From NCBI GenBank assembly GCA_020726505.1, contig JAHLEZ010000015.1, positions 1,860,001 to 1,924,000 of the forward strand: a stretch of DNA of 64,000 nucleotides. Reading direction: 5' to 3'. Of this stretch, positions 11,870 through 26,058 are shown in pieces. The notes beneath the pieces are model-generated. The model had not been told where the DNA came from and ran no database searches. It saw nothing but the letters and a program-made list of their open reading frames with translations. The DNA is from Leptodontidium sp. MPI-SDFR-AT-0119. Lineage: Eukaryota > Ascomycota > Leotiomycetes > Helotiales > Leptodontidiaceae. Made by a program: the position numbers and the translations under genes. The stretch's first letter is position 1, and each line of letters begins with the position of its first letter.

Positions 11870-12999
11870 CTACATTGGGACGGTGGTAACCATAGCACTG
11901 CTGCTAACAACTACTGGTGAGTCTTCTTCGGTCATTCCAACATCTTCATCTTCATCAAGGACTCGATTGGATTCGGAGGGAGAAAGAGGAGGGTAGCGAA
12001 ACTCGGCTGGCTCTGATGCTGCCTTGTTCTTGTAGAAGCGCGGGAAGGTCTCTTGGTAAGTTGCCAACGGAGAGAATTCGGGCGAGGCGACAAGATCAGC
12101 TGGCTGGGTTGGAGAAGAGGCTGCCATGATAGTCGGAACAGTTGAGGGCGGGCCAGATGGGAATGGCGGAAGGACTGGAAGATGAGCTTGATGCTCTGGG
12201 TACCACTTCATTCCCGCTCCTGGTTGGTTCATCATCAGTGTGTTCGATGAGAGGAATTGAGGAGGAACAAAGCCGTTTTGAGGAATGCCAAACCCACGAG
12301 CAAGATGCTCAAGATCGGAGCGGATGGGGCCAGGACCTTCGAAGTGGTACCCAGTGTACTCGTAAGAGAAAGTACTGTTTTGGCCTTGTGGAGCCCATCC
12401 TTGTTGATCGTCTCTAGAAGTATCACCCCCATTGTCATATTGACGTGGAGCAGTAGGCCCATCGTTATCTCGATGAGCATCATATCCAAAATTGCTGGCT
12501 CCACGTCTATCGTCACGCAAATTCTCGCCTAAAACAAATCAGCAGTGGTCCTTGGTTATGAACCGTGACATTTTCCCGGAAGTTGCTTAGATATCTTTGG
12601 CTCTACTGGGACATTCAAAATTGGAGAGGAAGTCTGGCTTTTCATACCTTCAGTTCTGCCTGCCCCAGATGGCTCACCCTGTGTGAGTTCCTTGCCATTG
12701 CCCTTACCCTTGCCACTGCGAGGTCTGAGTCTGCGCTCTCTGTCTGCAGCATCAAAGATTACTGGGCAGTCGCAGTCTCCATTGGCATGCTGCTGGCGGT
12801 GCTTCTCTTCATCTGCCAAGACCTTTGCGTTCCAAAGAACTCTCGAGCAAGGGTGGCAATTCTCATTTGTGAAGATGGGTCGCTCAGCGGGGAACTTGCA
12901 GGGAGGGAATGTAGGATTGGAGGCACTGATAGGGCATTGGCGCAAATATGGAATGGCACAGTGGCCACAGTTGTATCCAAGAAACTCCTTGACACACAT
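11870..12999 (-). CDS. Cysteine-rich protein of unknown function
   Basis: I do not recognise a named family. Two exons on the minus strand (12570-12999 and 11870-12528) join across a 41-nt intron (12529-12569), keeping the frame, for 362 residues. The N-terminal 80 residues are rich in Cys and His (CVKEFLGYNCGHC, then several single Cys and CDCP), which looks like a small metal-binding or disulfide-rich module. The middle is basic and low in complexity (GKGKGNGKE), and the C-terminal half is rich in Pro, Gly, Asn and Ser and ends in an acidic patch (DEDEDVGMTEED), probably disordered. The intron is short for this window but has a CTGAT branch-like site. The sequence just before the ATG (CACAGCAG) could be a splice acceptor, so an upstream exon is possible. 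Confidence 0.6.
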
Positions 13000-15900
13000 G
13001 ACTGCTGTGTGTGCTTCGGAGGCTATGTGATGCTTGAAAGAGGGTTGGTGGTCTTAGACTCGAAGTTGTCTAAGAACGGGAGGAAGGAAGATCTAGATGA
13101 GAAACAACTCAGCCTGATGTCTGGAGAGTCCGGGAGAACAGTTCCTCTGTGGCCTTGATAGTAAGATGGAGGTTCTGGTGAGTCACTTGCCCGATTGAAA
13201 CCAGTATTCGAGAAGGATAGAAGGGGGAGGGATCAACAGAAATTTCAGCGACTTACCTGATGAACGACGCTTGGTATTCTAGGCGGAGGTAAAACAGATA
13301 TCTTCCCGGTCTGATGTAGCTTGATGATGTCTCGAGCGAGGCTAAGAAACAGCGCGGATGAATCCAATATGCGTAGCTCTCCAGTGAGATCTCCTTGGGA
13401 CTAAATCAAGGGTGAATGAACGAGTTTTGGTTTGTTGTTGAATCTTTCTCCGGGCGCCAGGTTATGGTGCTGGAAATTCTGCTTCTCTGGTGGGAAATGA
13501 CTGTAGAAGTACGCTTTCCAGATATTTATTTCGTTTGGGTCTGACCTTGCCGATGTTGATTGAGGGTGAACTGGTTTGCTTTACCCGCGTGTGTCGCACA
13601 AAGAGATGTGTATGTTGGCTTGACTCTGGCTTGAGCTGTCGTGCTTGCCTGCCTTTCAATGAGCTGGGCGCGTGAGCCTGAGTCTCAAAGAGCTGGTAGG
13701 GAAGTTTGTTGTTGAGTGGTTGAGGTGTTTGGAGCAAGAGGATGTTTGATGAAGATGACGTGAAAGGAGGAAGTTGAAGTCGAAGAACTGGGGCTAAGAA
13801 TGAAGAAGGCTTTGTCGTAGGAGAAGTTGATGCTGTAAGTAAGGAGAGGAGGTAACTTGAGAGTTGGGGTTGCCTTGCAGTCAAGCTGTTGTTGAGAGAA
13901 GAGGAGGCTGCTGTTGTTGTTGTCGAAGAAAGGATTCGGGCGTGAAGGAGAACCTCCTTAAATACTCGGCTACCTGTGTTGTCGCGAGCAAACTTTTAGA
14001 ACAAGGCTGGAATAAACAACGGGCTAGTTGTAAATGGCGCAATAAACAAACAGGAATTTCAAAGTGGGCTTGCGGAAGGTGGTGAATTAGGAAGGAGAGG
14101 AGGGGCAGGTGGGAGAAAATATATTCTAGTACTTCTTTATTTTTCTTGTGGTCGTTGTGAATCTTCAAAATAATGCCACAAATAGTGGCTGCCCCGGCTA
14201 TTAATGAAGGAGATGGATTGTGTTTGAAGCTGCTGATGTGTGGTAGTCATGTGGTTGTGATGATGTTGTGGGCTGGCGATGGTGTAGTTGAAGACCAGAG
14301 ATGTGATGTTTAAATACGTTTCCTGGCGGGTTGTGGTTACGGTTCATTAAAAGATGAATACTTCAAATCCATTACTTCCAGATACTATGAGAGTGCTTGA
14401 GAGGAGTCATGTTTGTGAGAGCGATATGTTAATTATGCTGGTCTTGCCGAGGACGTGGAAGAATGGACTAGGACCTAGACCCAAAGAAGAGAGTTGTGGC
14501 TATTAAATGCCTTGCATTTTAGCTATAGCAATGTATAAATACCAGAGAGTCGTAGCAGGCTGAGCTGGGTATGCATTAGATAGGTCAAAGCTGTTGAACG
14601 CTGATGATGACGTGGTTGCAAGAGAAGAGGCGGGAGGATTGTAAAGGAGTAGATAAATTTCCAATAACCCCTTTGATCATGTAAAGAAGACAACAGCGGA
14701 GCTTCAAGCATATTTAACAAAGGCTACTTAGAACGGCTTATTAGAAAACAGAATTGGGAAGGTTCAAGTTGCTGAGTTGCAAGTCACTCAGAAGGATGAA
14801 GAGAAGCAGCCTAGAATAGGCGATGTTTCTGTCAAGAGCTTACAAGTACAAGCTTCGTGTAGTTTATGGAATATTTCTTAGCTCATTAAAATATTGCATT
14901 CGGTTTAACTAGTTGATAATTTTGGCGGGCCTTCACTCTTGCAAGTGCCGTGGCGGATGGTGTCGAACCGGCGGAATAGCTAAAAGGTATCTAGATACTA
15001 CCCTGTAGAGCAGCTAGCTAATAAGGGGAATGAAGTATATTACTCTAGAAGATTATGGTAAGTGTAATGTTTTGTTACTTCGCGGCCACGGGGGTTTGAC
15101 TTGCGATGGTGGAGAGGGAACTGTCAACAAAAAAGGGTGGTTCTCGCTACTGTAAGCGAGCCGAGCATTAACATTACAAAGTTGATTAGGACATTCACAT
15201 TCCGATGATTTCACAATTGATACCAAGCACATTCATCATATCTATTGGGTTACTGCTTCACTACATGCTGGTGAGATTTTTGTTTAATAGTCGTAAGTCA
15301 CTTCTTCAGACTCGCACTTAGCTTAGGTCCAATTCAATCCTATCTCCGTTTTCTCCCTGCATTCTCTTGCGCCCCAAAATTAGAGTTAATCACAGGCTTT
15401 GTTGCAAAGAAGAGCATCCCTATCTTTTCAAGGAGAATACACACAAAGACTCCGTAATCGAGAGTAATCGAGAGCGCACTTTGTTATTCCTAATAAGGTC
15501 CCACGTGATCATTTCTTGAAATCCATGATCATTCTCCTCTCGAAGCGTTTCTACCACGTCGTCAATATCTCACCCCTCCAAAACACATCAAGCGGGCCAA
15601 AATGAGAATCCAAATAGATCTCTCTCGTTATTTTACTCAAAACCTCCACAAATCAGCGGTGTCGTGACAGGTTTGCCAAACGACGGATATCCCGAAACGG
15701 CAGGCCGGCTCACTTGTGTGACCCCGCCTACGGAGTATTCTCACCGTCTTCAGAACGTGCCAGTAAATTCGCGCCAACTGTCCAACCACGATTAAGCCTC
15801 AACAATCCCACTTTTGCTCCTTGGTGAGCTGTTGTATGCTATCGACGGCATATCCGGCCAAGCGAATGATTGAGCGAAGCTTTACAGCACGATCAGAACT

Positions 15901-16137
15901 CCTAGACTGGGTTCGGCAATGACCTCGTAGCCAAGTCTTTCAAAAACGCAGTTCAACACTTCTCTTACACTTTCCGAAGTCCATAGGCTGGCTGAGAAGA
16001 TATTTTGAATAATACATAACTCTACCGGGGGTTTAAAATCGACTGCTGTCGAGAAGTCATCCTCCACGAGCTCGATCCAATTCTTACATTTACATTCAGC
16101 TTTCTCACACAGAATCAATCATCCGGTCAATTGAATA
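13000..16137. other. 3.1-kb gene-free stretch, AT-rich in its centre
   Basis: No domain-bearing frame seen on either strand. The first kilobase is probably the promoter and 5' leader of the cysteine-rich gene (minus strand). A 140-codon open frame at 13462-13884 (-) is Ser/Leu/Pro-rich with no other support. From about 14.1 to 15.3 kb the DNA is AT-rich without recognisable transposon ends; the last 400 bp should hold the D-amino-acid oxidase promoter. Confidence 0.5.
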
Positions 16138-17370
16138 ATGGCAAACATTGTTGTTGTAGGGTAAGTTCCTTAATCCAGGCCTAATTGTTCCTAGCTAATG
16201 AGTTGTAGAGCTGGTGTTTCCGGCTTGACAACTGCGCTCCTTCTTTCAAGGGCTGGCTACAATGTCACCATTTTGGCAAAGCACATGCCAGGTGATTATG
16301 ACATTGAATACACGTCGCCATGGGCTGGCGCGAACTACATGCCGTGAGTGTTTTCCCCAAGTCCCAATGCGGCAACAGCAGCTGACGACTTGGAGTCACG
16401 CCCATAAGGTAGCCAACGAAGCAGAAGTCCAGTGGGAGCGGAATTCCTGGCCAGAGCTCAAAAGACTTGCAGAAGAGGTTCCGGAAGCGGGCATCCATTT
16501 CCAAGGTGAGTTTCGCTTCTCACAGAGTCCAGTCCAAAGATGCTAACGGGAACAGAATGCATAAACTACCACAGGAACAAAGACGATAACACTCCGAGTG
16601 GAAAGTGGTCGAAAGAACTCGCGAAAGAGGATTCGTGGTTCAACACCGTGGCACCAAACTTCAGAGTACTCCCGGCGTCAGAGCTCCCAAAGACGGTGGA
16701 TTCAGGGACTGCTTTCACTTCGGTGTGCATCAACACGATGGTGTATCTCCCGTACCTGGTCGGCCAATGTGCGAGGAACGGTTGTACGCTGAAACGCGCC
16801 AATTTGAAGCATATCTCAGATGCCGCCGAGCTTCATCACTCAGGAAAGAAAGTAGATGTCATAGTTAACTGCACCGGACTTCTTGCTTCGAAGCTGGGCG
16901 GAGTGATGGATAAGAAGATTGTCCCAGCTCGTGGACAGGTCGTCGTGGTAAGGAACGATCCGGGATTCATGATGGGTATCTCAGGTACGGATGATGCAGA
17001 AGATGAGCTCTCCTACATGATGACGCGGGCTGCTGGAGGCGGAACTGTTCTCGGAGGCACATATCAGCTCGGTAATTGGGAATCTCAACCCGATCCTTCC
17101 ACCGCAACGAGAATCATGAAGAGAGCTGTAGAGTTGTGCCCAGCGTTGACGGGAGGGAAAGGGATCGAAGCTTTGGACATCATTCGACATGGAGTTGGCC
17201 TGAGACCGACGAGAAGCTCGGGAGTGAGGATTGAGAAGGAGAAGATCGGCGATACGTGGGTGGTGCATAATTATGGGCACGGTGGATGGGGATACCAGTC
17301 ATCGTATGGTTGTTCTGAAGCTGCGAAAGGACTTGTTGGACAAGTGTTGGAGCCGACTGCGAAGCTCTGA
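16138..17370 (+). CDS. D-amino-acid oxidase (peroxisomal, FAD)
   Basis: Oxidises D-amino acids to 2-oxo acids with release of ammonia and hydrogen peroxide. Exons 16138-16160, 16209-16343, 16396-16505 and 16556-17370 give 360 residues, the normal size. The first intron interrupts the FAD-binding motif VVVGAGVSGL after only 23 nt of coding sequence. Further signatures are SPWAGANYMP (about 44-53), NCTGLLA, the RPTRSSGVRIE segment that includes the substrate-carboxylate arginine, and HNYGHGGWGYQSSYG (about 325-340). The protein ends in Ala-Lys-Leu, a type 1 peroxisomal targeting signal. The third exon boundary was set at 16396 because other nearby acceptors give a stop. D-aspartate oxidase is the close alternative; substrate cannot be told from this reading. 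Its stop lies 34 bp from the stop of the convergent Zn2Cys6 gene. Confidence 0.93.
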
Positions 17371-17404
17371 GGTGCTTCGTCTCATCATGTTGTCATGTTG
17401 TTGT

Positions 17405-19407
17405 CTATGCTGCCACATAAGTTTCTAAGGTGTCCGAATAGGTATATCCCATACCCAATAATTCACTCAGTAACACATCGTCAGAAGTCGGAAATTGCTC
17501 TAATGTACTCGTCTCTTGCGTTTCGGAATCTTGTGCAGTTGTTTTCTTTCCGAACAGATCGAATAAGTCATGGCCATGGGTAGGCAAATATCCTTTCCAT
17601 GCTTCCGGCTCTGCAACGGATTGTCCGAAATGTAACAGTTTCGAGCGTATTTCAACCAAAGCCTTGTTTGCTGCCGGCCTGGGAGGGATTTTGTTTCTGC
17701 TGACAAGACTGTTTTGCTCAAAATCTATGCGAAGTGCTTTTACCTGGGAAACTGTTAGGAAAACGTTGTGTGTAGGGACGGAGGAAAGATACCCAGTAAG
17801 CTGCCACTGGCCAGCTTTCTTGACATTGAATGAGATATCGGAGATCGTCGATCAGCAATTTCTTTACAGGTTCTCCCCTCAGCACCCCTTCGCAGCTCTT
17901 CCAATTGTAGAGGGAGCACCAAATATGGAAAGTGCTCGATGTCATAAGACAGTATCCTAAAAATGGATTGACCAAGGGAATCAGATCTGCCGAAGCCATG
18001 GATTTGTATATTGTCGAAATTGCCACCGCAGAAGAAACTCCATTTCGAATAGCATGAGCCCACCAACCCGGATTCGAGGTATCTAGAGCTAAATCTGGGC
18101 CGTCACAAGGTCCTGTTCCAGGATCCCATCCAGGTGGTATGACTACTGGGATGTATTCTCTGTAAAGATGGCCTCGTGCATTGTAGAAGAACATGTGCAT
18201 AGTGCAGAACGATTTACCTTCACCCACAGCCACATGTGCTTCTTTATTCTCTTCATTGAAACGCATGTGACTAGGCAATGCTCTCTCCCAGGCATCTAAG
18301 TCTCGCTCGAAACTTGAAATCGGCATAGATGGGTCCCACGGATTTCGGTTCTCATTATGTCTTCCTCCAGCACCCGACCAGTCGACTATGTTACCAAGTA
18401 TATCAACAATTCGGACAGTGTAAGCCAAGAGGGGTTCATCAGTTCCCACTTTATCGTTGATGGTACCGGCCGAAGTCTTGCGTCCCAGCAAAAAATCTGA
18501 TCTAGTGCCAGGGAGTTTAGTTGTGATAGATGAAATGTCGAATGTTAATCTTCTGTCACCACCGTTGGCCATGAGACGATCGAGCGTGAAACATGTCCAG
18601 AAGGTGCGTCTTTTAATTTCAGTTGATGCCATGTCGTCTTCAGGAAAAGAGTCCTCGAAAAGGAGTCTCAACGACTGTGCAATTCTGGTCGCTACACCGA
18701 GTTGAAACCATGCTCGATGTTCGTCACCATGCCCTGTCCAATGTATACACAAGATCAAGTTGCATTGCATATTGAGAAGACTGATCTCATCGAACGTGCT
18801 GATCATCGAGGTCCGGGCGAGAGATGCGAAGTGCTCGCTAGCTTCCACTGTACCATTATAGATACTGAAGCACGGTTCGATGAATCTTGCCATGAGAGCA
18901 AGAACACAGAACTGCAGCCTCAGGGGCACTTTTCCGTGCTCGAGATCGTTCATCAGAATGAATTCCTTGAAGAAACAGAAAGTCGAGTCGCCGTAGTATT
19001 CAAAATACAACTTGAACGCTTCAAACACAATTTCTTTGCTGGGCAGCCTATTTTTATATTGGTGAATATCCATACAGAGAATTGGGATAACTCACTGGTG
19101 CAAAAGGTCGTCCTCACTACAGGATCTCGGGGTCCCTGGTCTTGAATGGAGCTGCCGCTGCATAACAGCTTGCGGGTTGTTGCCCGCATAGTGGCAGACT
19201 TGTGATCTCTGTGTGCATGCTCTACAAGAAGGCCAATCGCCAGAGCACTTAGTCTTCCGTTTCCTATGATGCCGAGTCAACGGGATATCCGAAAATCTAG
19301 AGCCAGCCAAAGTACGGCGAGAACCAGAGGACATACCGACACGCCGCACATGCCAGTGGGGCACGAGCACCGGGTTTCCGGGCAGAACGTTGGCCTGGAG
19401 TTTCCAT
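17405..19407 (-). CDS. Zn2Cys6 (fungal-type) transcription factor
   Basis: Nuclear binuclear-zinc-cluster regulator. Exons on the minus strand: 19337-19407, 19096-19263, 17793-19047 and 17405-17743; introns 73, 48 and 49 nt; 610 residues. The first intron splits the zinc cluster. After splicing the six cysteines are at 20, 23, 30, 37, 40 and 47 (spacing 2-6-6-2-6) with the basic RKRKTK run. The middle homology region is marked by RRTFWTCFTLDRLMANGGDRR (roughly 225-245). The last intron has a CTAAC branch site and replaces an earlier stop at 17718 by a 112-residue tail; reading straight through would end the protein within about 25 residues. Lying between the oxidase and the decarboxylase gene, it is a natural candidate for a local regulator, but its targets are inferred from position only. 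Confidence 0.88.
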
Positions 19408-20839
19408 TTGGAGAGATCGACTTCATATGGACATCTGCCAAAATCAAGATGCTGTTCCATTGTGGAGGTCGAAAAACATTGAAAAGTGGAGTGAGAATGT
19501 CAATGCCTCAGGCTGGAGATATCCGAGAGCGAACATGACTCGCGGGCTGTTGTATTACTGTAGATATTTCGTTCTTGAAGTCAAATCCAGGCTTGCCCGC
19601 ACTTGACTTTTTCAAACTAAATCTAATGGAACGATTAAGAGACTTTGAATAAACTCTGATCCATGGATGCAATGGATGTAAAAACGAGCGCGAATGTTCC
19701 CCAGGAGGCGTCGCTTCGCTAGAGATGAATTTGGCCCGAGGTGACCGTAATCAAGGTCCAACCCAAACAGTCAAAATGTTTATATTCTAGCGAGGTAGAC
19801 CAAAACATATCTTTCACGAAGTGGTATACCCATTCCCAGCCACCAGATCTTCCATGTTTACAAAACACCAAGCAGCCCTGGTTGCATCACGTGATGATGT
19901 GGATTCAGAAACTGGTAGCCATGCACCAGAACAGGAGGAGGAAGTAGCCTGTAGAAGCACGTTTCTTGTTTCTCCCGAGAAACCACGGCTGTAGCTAGGC
20001 GACGGACGTGTCGTTCCCAAGTGAGATGGCGAGTACATTTCCCCCTTTTGCTCTCGGCTGAGCACCTTCTCGGTTAGGCTAGTGTCGAAGGAAAACATCA
20101 GTCGACGTTACGAGTTGCAGCCTCATTTGAATATGTCTAGCGATACAGCACTAGTTTTGCCCAACGTCGACTTTGTTGTATTGGCTGTCACATTTTCCCG
20201 AGCCCGAGTGCTGATGAAATCCTTTGGCTATTGAGGCTAAGCCCAACAGTCAGCCCGAGACGGCGACGAAATCACCATCGTCCTCGCCACTTGTAGAGCA
20301 GAGGAAGAGGAAGAGCACATCGGCATATCCGACCCCGAACAAGTCATCCCAAGAAGCTATACAATATACCTCTTGTATGTAAATCCAAGAGTTTCATATC
20401 CTGTTCATGGTGAGAGCGGACTGTAATTCCGCGCTCTCGTTGTTGTTGCATTTCTGACAGGGGCGAGAGGAACCCACTCTTATCCTCTTTCGCGATCTCT
20501 AGGTAGGTGGATACGAAGCATCCCACTCGCTCTCAAGTATCTGCGGATTTCAGCGGCATTAAGTGAGTGGTGTTTCCTCTGAATCTCTCGGTCTTGGATA
20601 CCAGTTGCCGCATTGCCTGTAGTCTGACAGTTTTTGCCATGTGTTGCGTTACCCTACGGTTCGCCATGTGCTCTCAACAGGTTGGTACATAAGTGACTCG
20701 ATAGACATGTTCATTCACTTGCGTAGACATCTGACTCCCATTCGTTTCATTCATTGTACTAGGACAGTACCTCTTTGAAATAGCTTCTAGAGTCATATTT
20801 CTTCGGCTCATCAACACTTCTCGAAATAGCTTTTGCACT
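19408..20839. other. 1.4-kb intergenic region between regulator and decarboxylase
   Basis: The starts of the Zn2Cys6 gene (-) and the decarboxylase gene (+) face away from each other across this region, so it should contain both promoters. Around 19693-19735 a segment (AGGAGGCGTCGCTTCGCTAGAGATGAATTT, shown here only as its position and theme) weakly resembles the second half of dispersed repeat copy B. No open frame in it has protein character. Confidence 0.45.
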
Positions 20840-22838
<1,999 letters not shown>

Positions 22839-23172
22839 GATTTGGAATGATGAGACTGTTTTGCTTTTGGTAATAGGATGGGATTGGATTAGATGATAGA
22901 TATAGATGAGAGAGAGCTAGAGAGTGATTAGAATACCCAGAATAGACTTCTTTTAAAAGCTACATCTGCTATACCTGCTTTGCGATGACTTGTGAATCAT
23001 CCGATGACACCCATTCAATTATTCACTTACAGAAAGAGGCACTTAGGGCAAAATTGCGAGCCCTCTCGAAGCTTTCCGAGAATACTTCCAAATAAACTAA
23101 CTCTCCATACTCAGGAGGCATCGATAATAATCCCACTGCCATTCCCCGACTTCAAACCCAGTATAGCTCACC
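22839..23172. other. Short intergenic region
   Basis: 334 bp holding the decarboxylase 3' end and the start region of the small unknown gene. Nothing else seen. Confidence 0.4.
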
Positions 23173-23861
23173 ATGACATTCCAATTCCGCTTCACCCACA
23201 CTTGCGGACACACAGGATTCGGTCTCATCGTCAACCAACACCAAACCTCACCCTCACGCTCCATATCATCACAACAAGCACCCTCTGCAACCACAACAAC
23301 CGTCCCCCTCCCCCTCAACTTCCCCTGCCCCTTCTGCACCCCCTCAACATCACATCTCCTTCCCCCAACAGCCCCCAGTTCAGGCCTCCTCACCATCCTA
23401 AACAGCACACTTACATCACCATACCCTTCCGGATGGACAGTCATAAGAGCTTGTACGTTCGAAGAGCTGGAACCTAGGGATTGGTGTCCGGCGTTTGAGG
23501 GCGGCTTGGTGGATGGGCGGTTTAGGCAGATGGCGTGGATTGCGAGACCATGTGGGGAGGTGAGGCTTGAGGGGTTGGACGGGCAGAGGGTCGCGGTGAA
23601 AGCTAGGACTGTTTGGAGGCATAGGGGATGTGTGGAGGATATTGGGTGAGTGGTTTGTTTTCACTTGATGACTTTGATCTGAGTACTTTGGTTTTGTTTT
23701 TTGCTTTGATACTTGTGATTGGAGAGTACTTAATGATTTGCCTCTTTAGACATGGAAGGTTTGCTGGATTGCTATCGAGCTTGCATAAGGCTGTTTTGGA
23801 CAGGGAGGACGATGGTAGGCTTGCTACCGGCGGGAGTGAGGATACTCCTGATCATGTGTAG
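23173..23861 (+). CDS. Small protein of unknown function with N-terminal Cys/His motif
   Basis: Not recognised. Exons 23173-23645 and 23750-23861 join across a 104-nt intron (23646-23749) with a GTGAGT donor, for 194 residues. The start FRFTHTCGHTGFG and a CPFC pair near residue 50 suggest a small zinc-binding segment (C..H and CxxC). The centre is Ser/Thr/Pro-rich, and a second part from about 95 (EELEPRDWCPAFEGGLVDGRFRQMAW) looks folded. The C-terminal exon reads HGRFAGLLSSLHKAVLDRED. It ends 243 bp before the ATP synthase gamma gene, which runs the opposite way. Confidence 0.6.
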
Positions 23862-24104
23862 AGATGAAAAGCAAGTTATGGGTTTGCCTGGAAATGTCCA
23901 CTTGGAAATAATGGCACCTTTGGTAGAAACTGTGAAAACGAGGATTTGAACGAGGTCTCATGTACAGTACAAATCGATTCAAGGACTTGGGCACGCAGAC
24001 ACCTAATTGAAGATTTTGTTGCATTGATACAGAAAGAAATTGATTCTATCGGGCCTGGGAAGACCAGAAACTGCTTGGCTAGACTACATATTGACAAATC
24101 TCCT

Positions 24105-25305
24105 CTACTCCTCGGAGGCGGCTGCACCAGTGATAATCTCGACCAACTCGCCAGTAATGACGGCTTGACGGGTTCGGTTGAAGAGAATCTGGTACTTGTT
24201 GATCATGTCTCCAGCGTTCTTGGAGGCATTCTGTGTCACATTAGCATTTTATGTAATTTAAACAGGCAATGGGGCGACTTACATCCATGGCATTACGACG
24301 AGCGGAGATTTCACAAGCATGACCTTCAGTAAGAGCCCAGAAGAGAGCGTTGGACAGGGCGTACTCTCGGAGGTTGCCGAGCACCTCATCGTCAATCTCG
24401 AAAGCGGAGAAGTTGGCTACATCCCAGTTAGTCCTTCTTCTCAAATATTGCACAATTTACATACGGGAGTTGATGATGGCCTCTTCGGAGTAAGCCTCAA
24501 CAGGGGTAGCCTCGTAACTGGTGGCATTGATGAACTTGTTGTAGACGATCAAAACTGAGGCGTAGTCGGTTGGGAGAAGAGAGATCTGGTCGGCAATTGC
24601 TTGGGACTCTGCGAAGGTGGGAATATTCTTTCCAACAGCAGAGAAGCTCATCACGATGTTCTTCGAGCTTGAACGACTCAATTGAGCCTTGCACTTCTCT
24701 CCCAACACAACAATATCGGCATCTGGCTTCTCAGCGAGAATCCTGCGGACTCTCTTCGACAATCCAGAGTGAATACCACCGCACAATCCCTTGTCCGAGC
24801 TGGCAACCACGATCAAAGTCTTCTTGTTCTCTCCCTCCACTGCCTTGGTCTCGGCTTGCTCGAAAACGGTGTTGGATGTTTGTCCGTAGGATCGGGAATC
24901 GGTCATGGCACGCTGGGCACGATTGAGCTTGGTGGAAGCAACAATCTTCATCGTCTTGGTGATCTTCTCGATGTTTCTTGAGTCCTGGTTAGATGATTTC
25001 GTGGACAGGTAGCTAGCTAGCCCAGGAATTGTAAATACCTGATGGACTTCAATCTATCCTCGATTTCACGGAGGGTCGCGAAGCTGGCCGCATTTTGAGG
25101 GATAGGTCTATCCAGACAATTTCGTTAGCTCGTTTCTCATCATATCCATCTTATTCATCCATTGAGTGTTCCAATTCCATTCTCTGGAGCTTCCAGGTAG
25201 CTTCGTAGCTTCTGGGTGCCCATTTTCAATCCGGTCGAGGGGAGCTTACCGAACGGACGCGGCAGCGCCAGCTCTCAAAGCAGGACGAGCAGCTCTGGAA
25301 AGCAT
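24105..25305 (-). CDS. ATP3: Mitochondrial F1 ATP synthase gamma subunit
   Basis: Central rotor shaft of the mitochondrial F1Fo ATP synthase. Exons on the minus strand: 25250-25305, 25039-25107, 24465-24976, 24283-24416 and 24105-24230; introns 142, 62, 48 and 52 nt; 298 residues. The N-terminus [19 protein letters not shown] is a mitochondrial presequence. Family signatures follow: [29 protein letters not shown] at the N-terminal coiled-coil helix (split by an intron), [11 protein letters not shown], and at the C-terminus [35 protein letters not shown], the second rotor helix. The gene is head-to-head with DNA topoisomerase I across 753 bp. Confidence 0.97.
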
Positions 25306-26058
25306 CTTGATCGACAAAGGGAACTGGATCGAGCCTTTGGTGTGGAGGCTCAATTGATAACAAAGGCGTGGTGTTGATGGGGTTTTCTTCGTTCGGTCGG
25401 GTTGTCGGCAGCACGCAGATTGAGCCTCAGAGCCTCAGGCCGCAGAGACTAGCGCCGTCTGCTCAGGAGGTTCATTTCAACGCTCTGAGCGTGAAACTGG
25501 CTGGACTTCAGCACTTCACTTCACTTTTATGTATCATAAATCTGCTTATTTCAGCCATTTTGTCTACGAATCCAAACTCCTTACTTTACTAAAATTCTGG
25601 TAATGTGAGAAGAGGTAGTGCAGAAGAGAATATTAATACCCAATACCTTGCCTCTCCAATTCACTGCTTGTGAAGGCTGGCTGGCACCTGAATCGTGAAT
25701 CGCCTGTACCGCTTGCCCCGCTTTTACGAATATTCTAGCCAATCACAGCTAGATGGCCACCTTAGAGAAATTCGCTCCCTCCGCCTGCACCTGCTCGCCG
25801 AAGACTTCAAGTCTTTCTCTCCCCATTCCATGTCAACACGCCTTTTTCTACAACCACCATTTCTCATCAAACATCTACAAAAAGTTTGCATACAAAGCTC
25901 AGGTTCCCTAGCTTTCCGACGCGCTCAGAGGCAAGCCAGACCTCTTCAAGCAATCGAATTCGCGTCTTATACTGACCACTCTCAGCTCCTTCCATCGTTT
26001 CACCCAGGTCAAACCTTCCTCAATTCCTTTTCAACGACCACCTCCATTCCCCTTCAAG
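25306..26058. promoter_or_regulatory. Divergent promoter region of ATP3 and TOP1
   Basis: 753 bp between the two start codons. Pyrimidine-rich leader sequence precedes the TOP1 ATG. A 139-codon open frame (25695-26114) crosses the TOP1 start in another frame and is not protein-like. Confidence 0.45.

Noticed and set aside
13462..13884. 140-codon frame upstream of the cysteine-rich gene
   Set aside because: Ser/Leu/Pro/Thr-biased without domain; more likely leader or promoter sequence.
17500..17721. Alternative C-terminal frame for the Zn2Cys6 gene through a GTAAAA donor at 17743
   Set aside because: Gives a frame with unlike composition; the 17744-17792 intron with a proper branch site leads to a longer, more protein-like tail.
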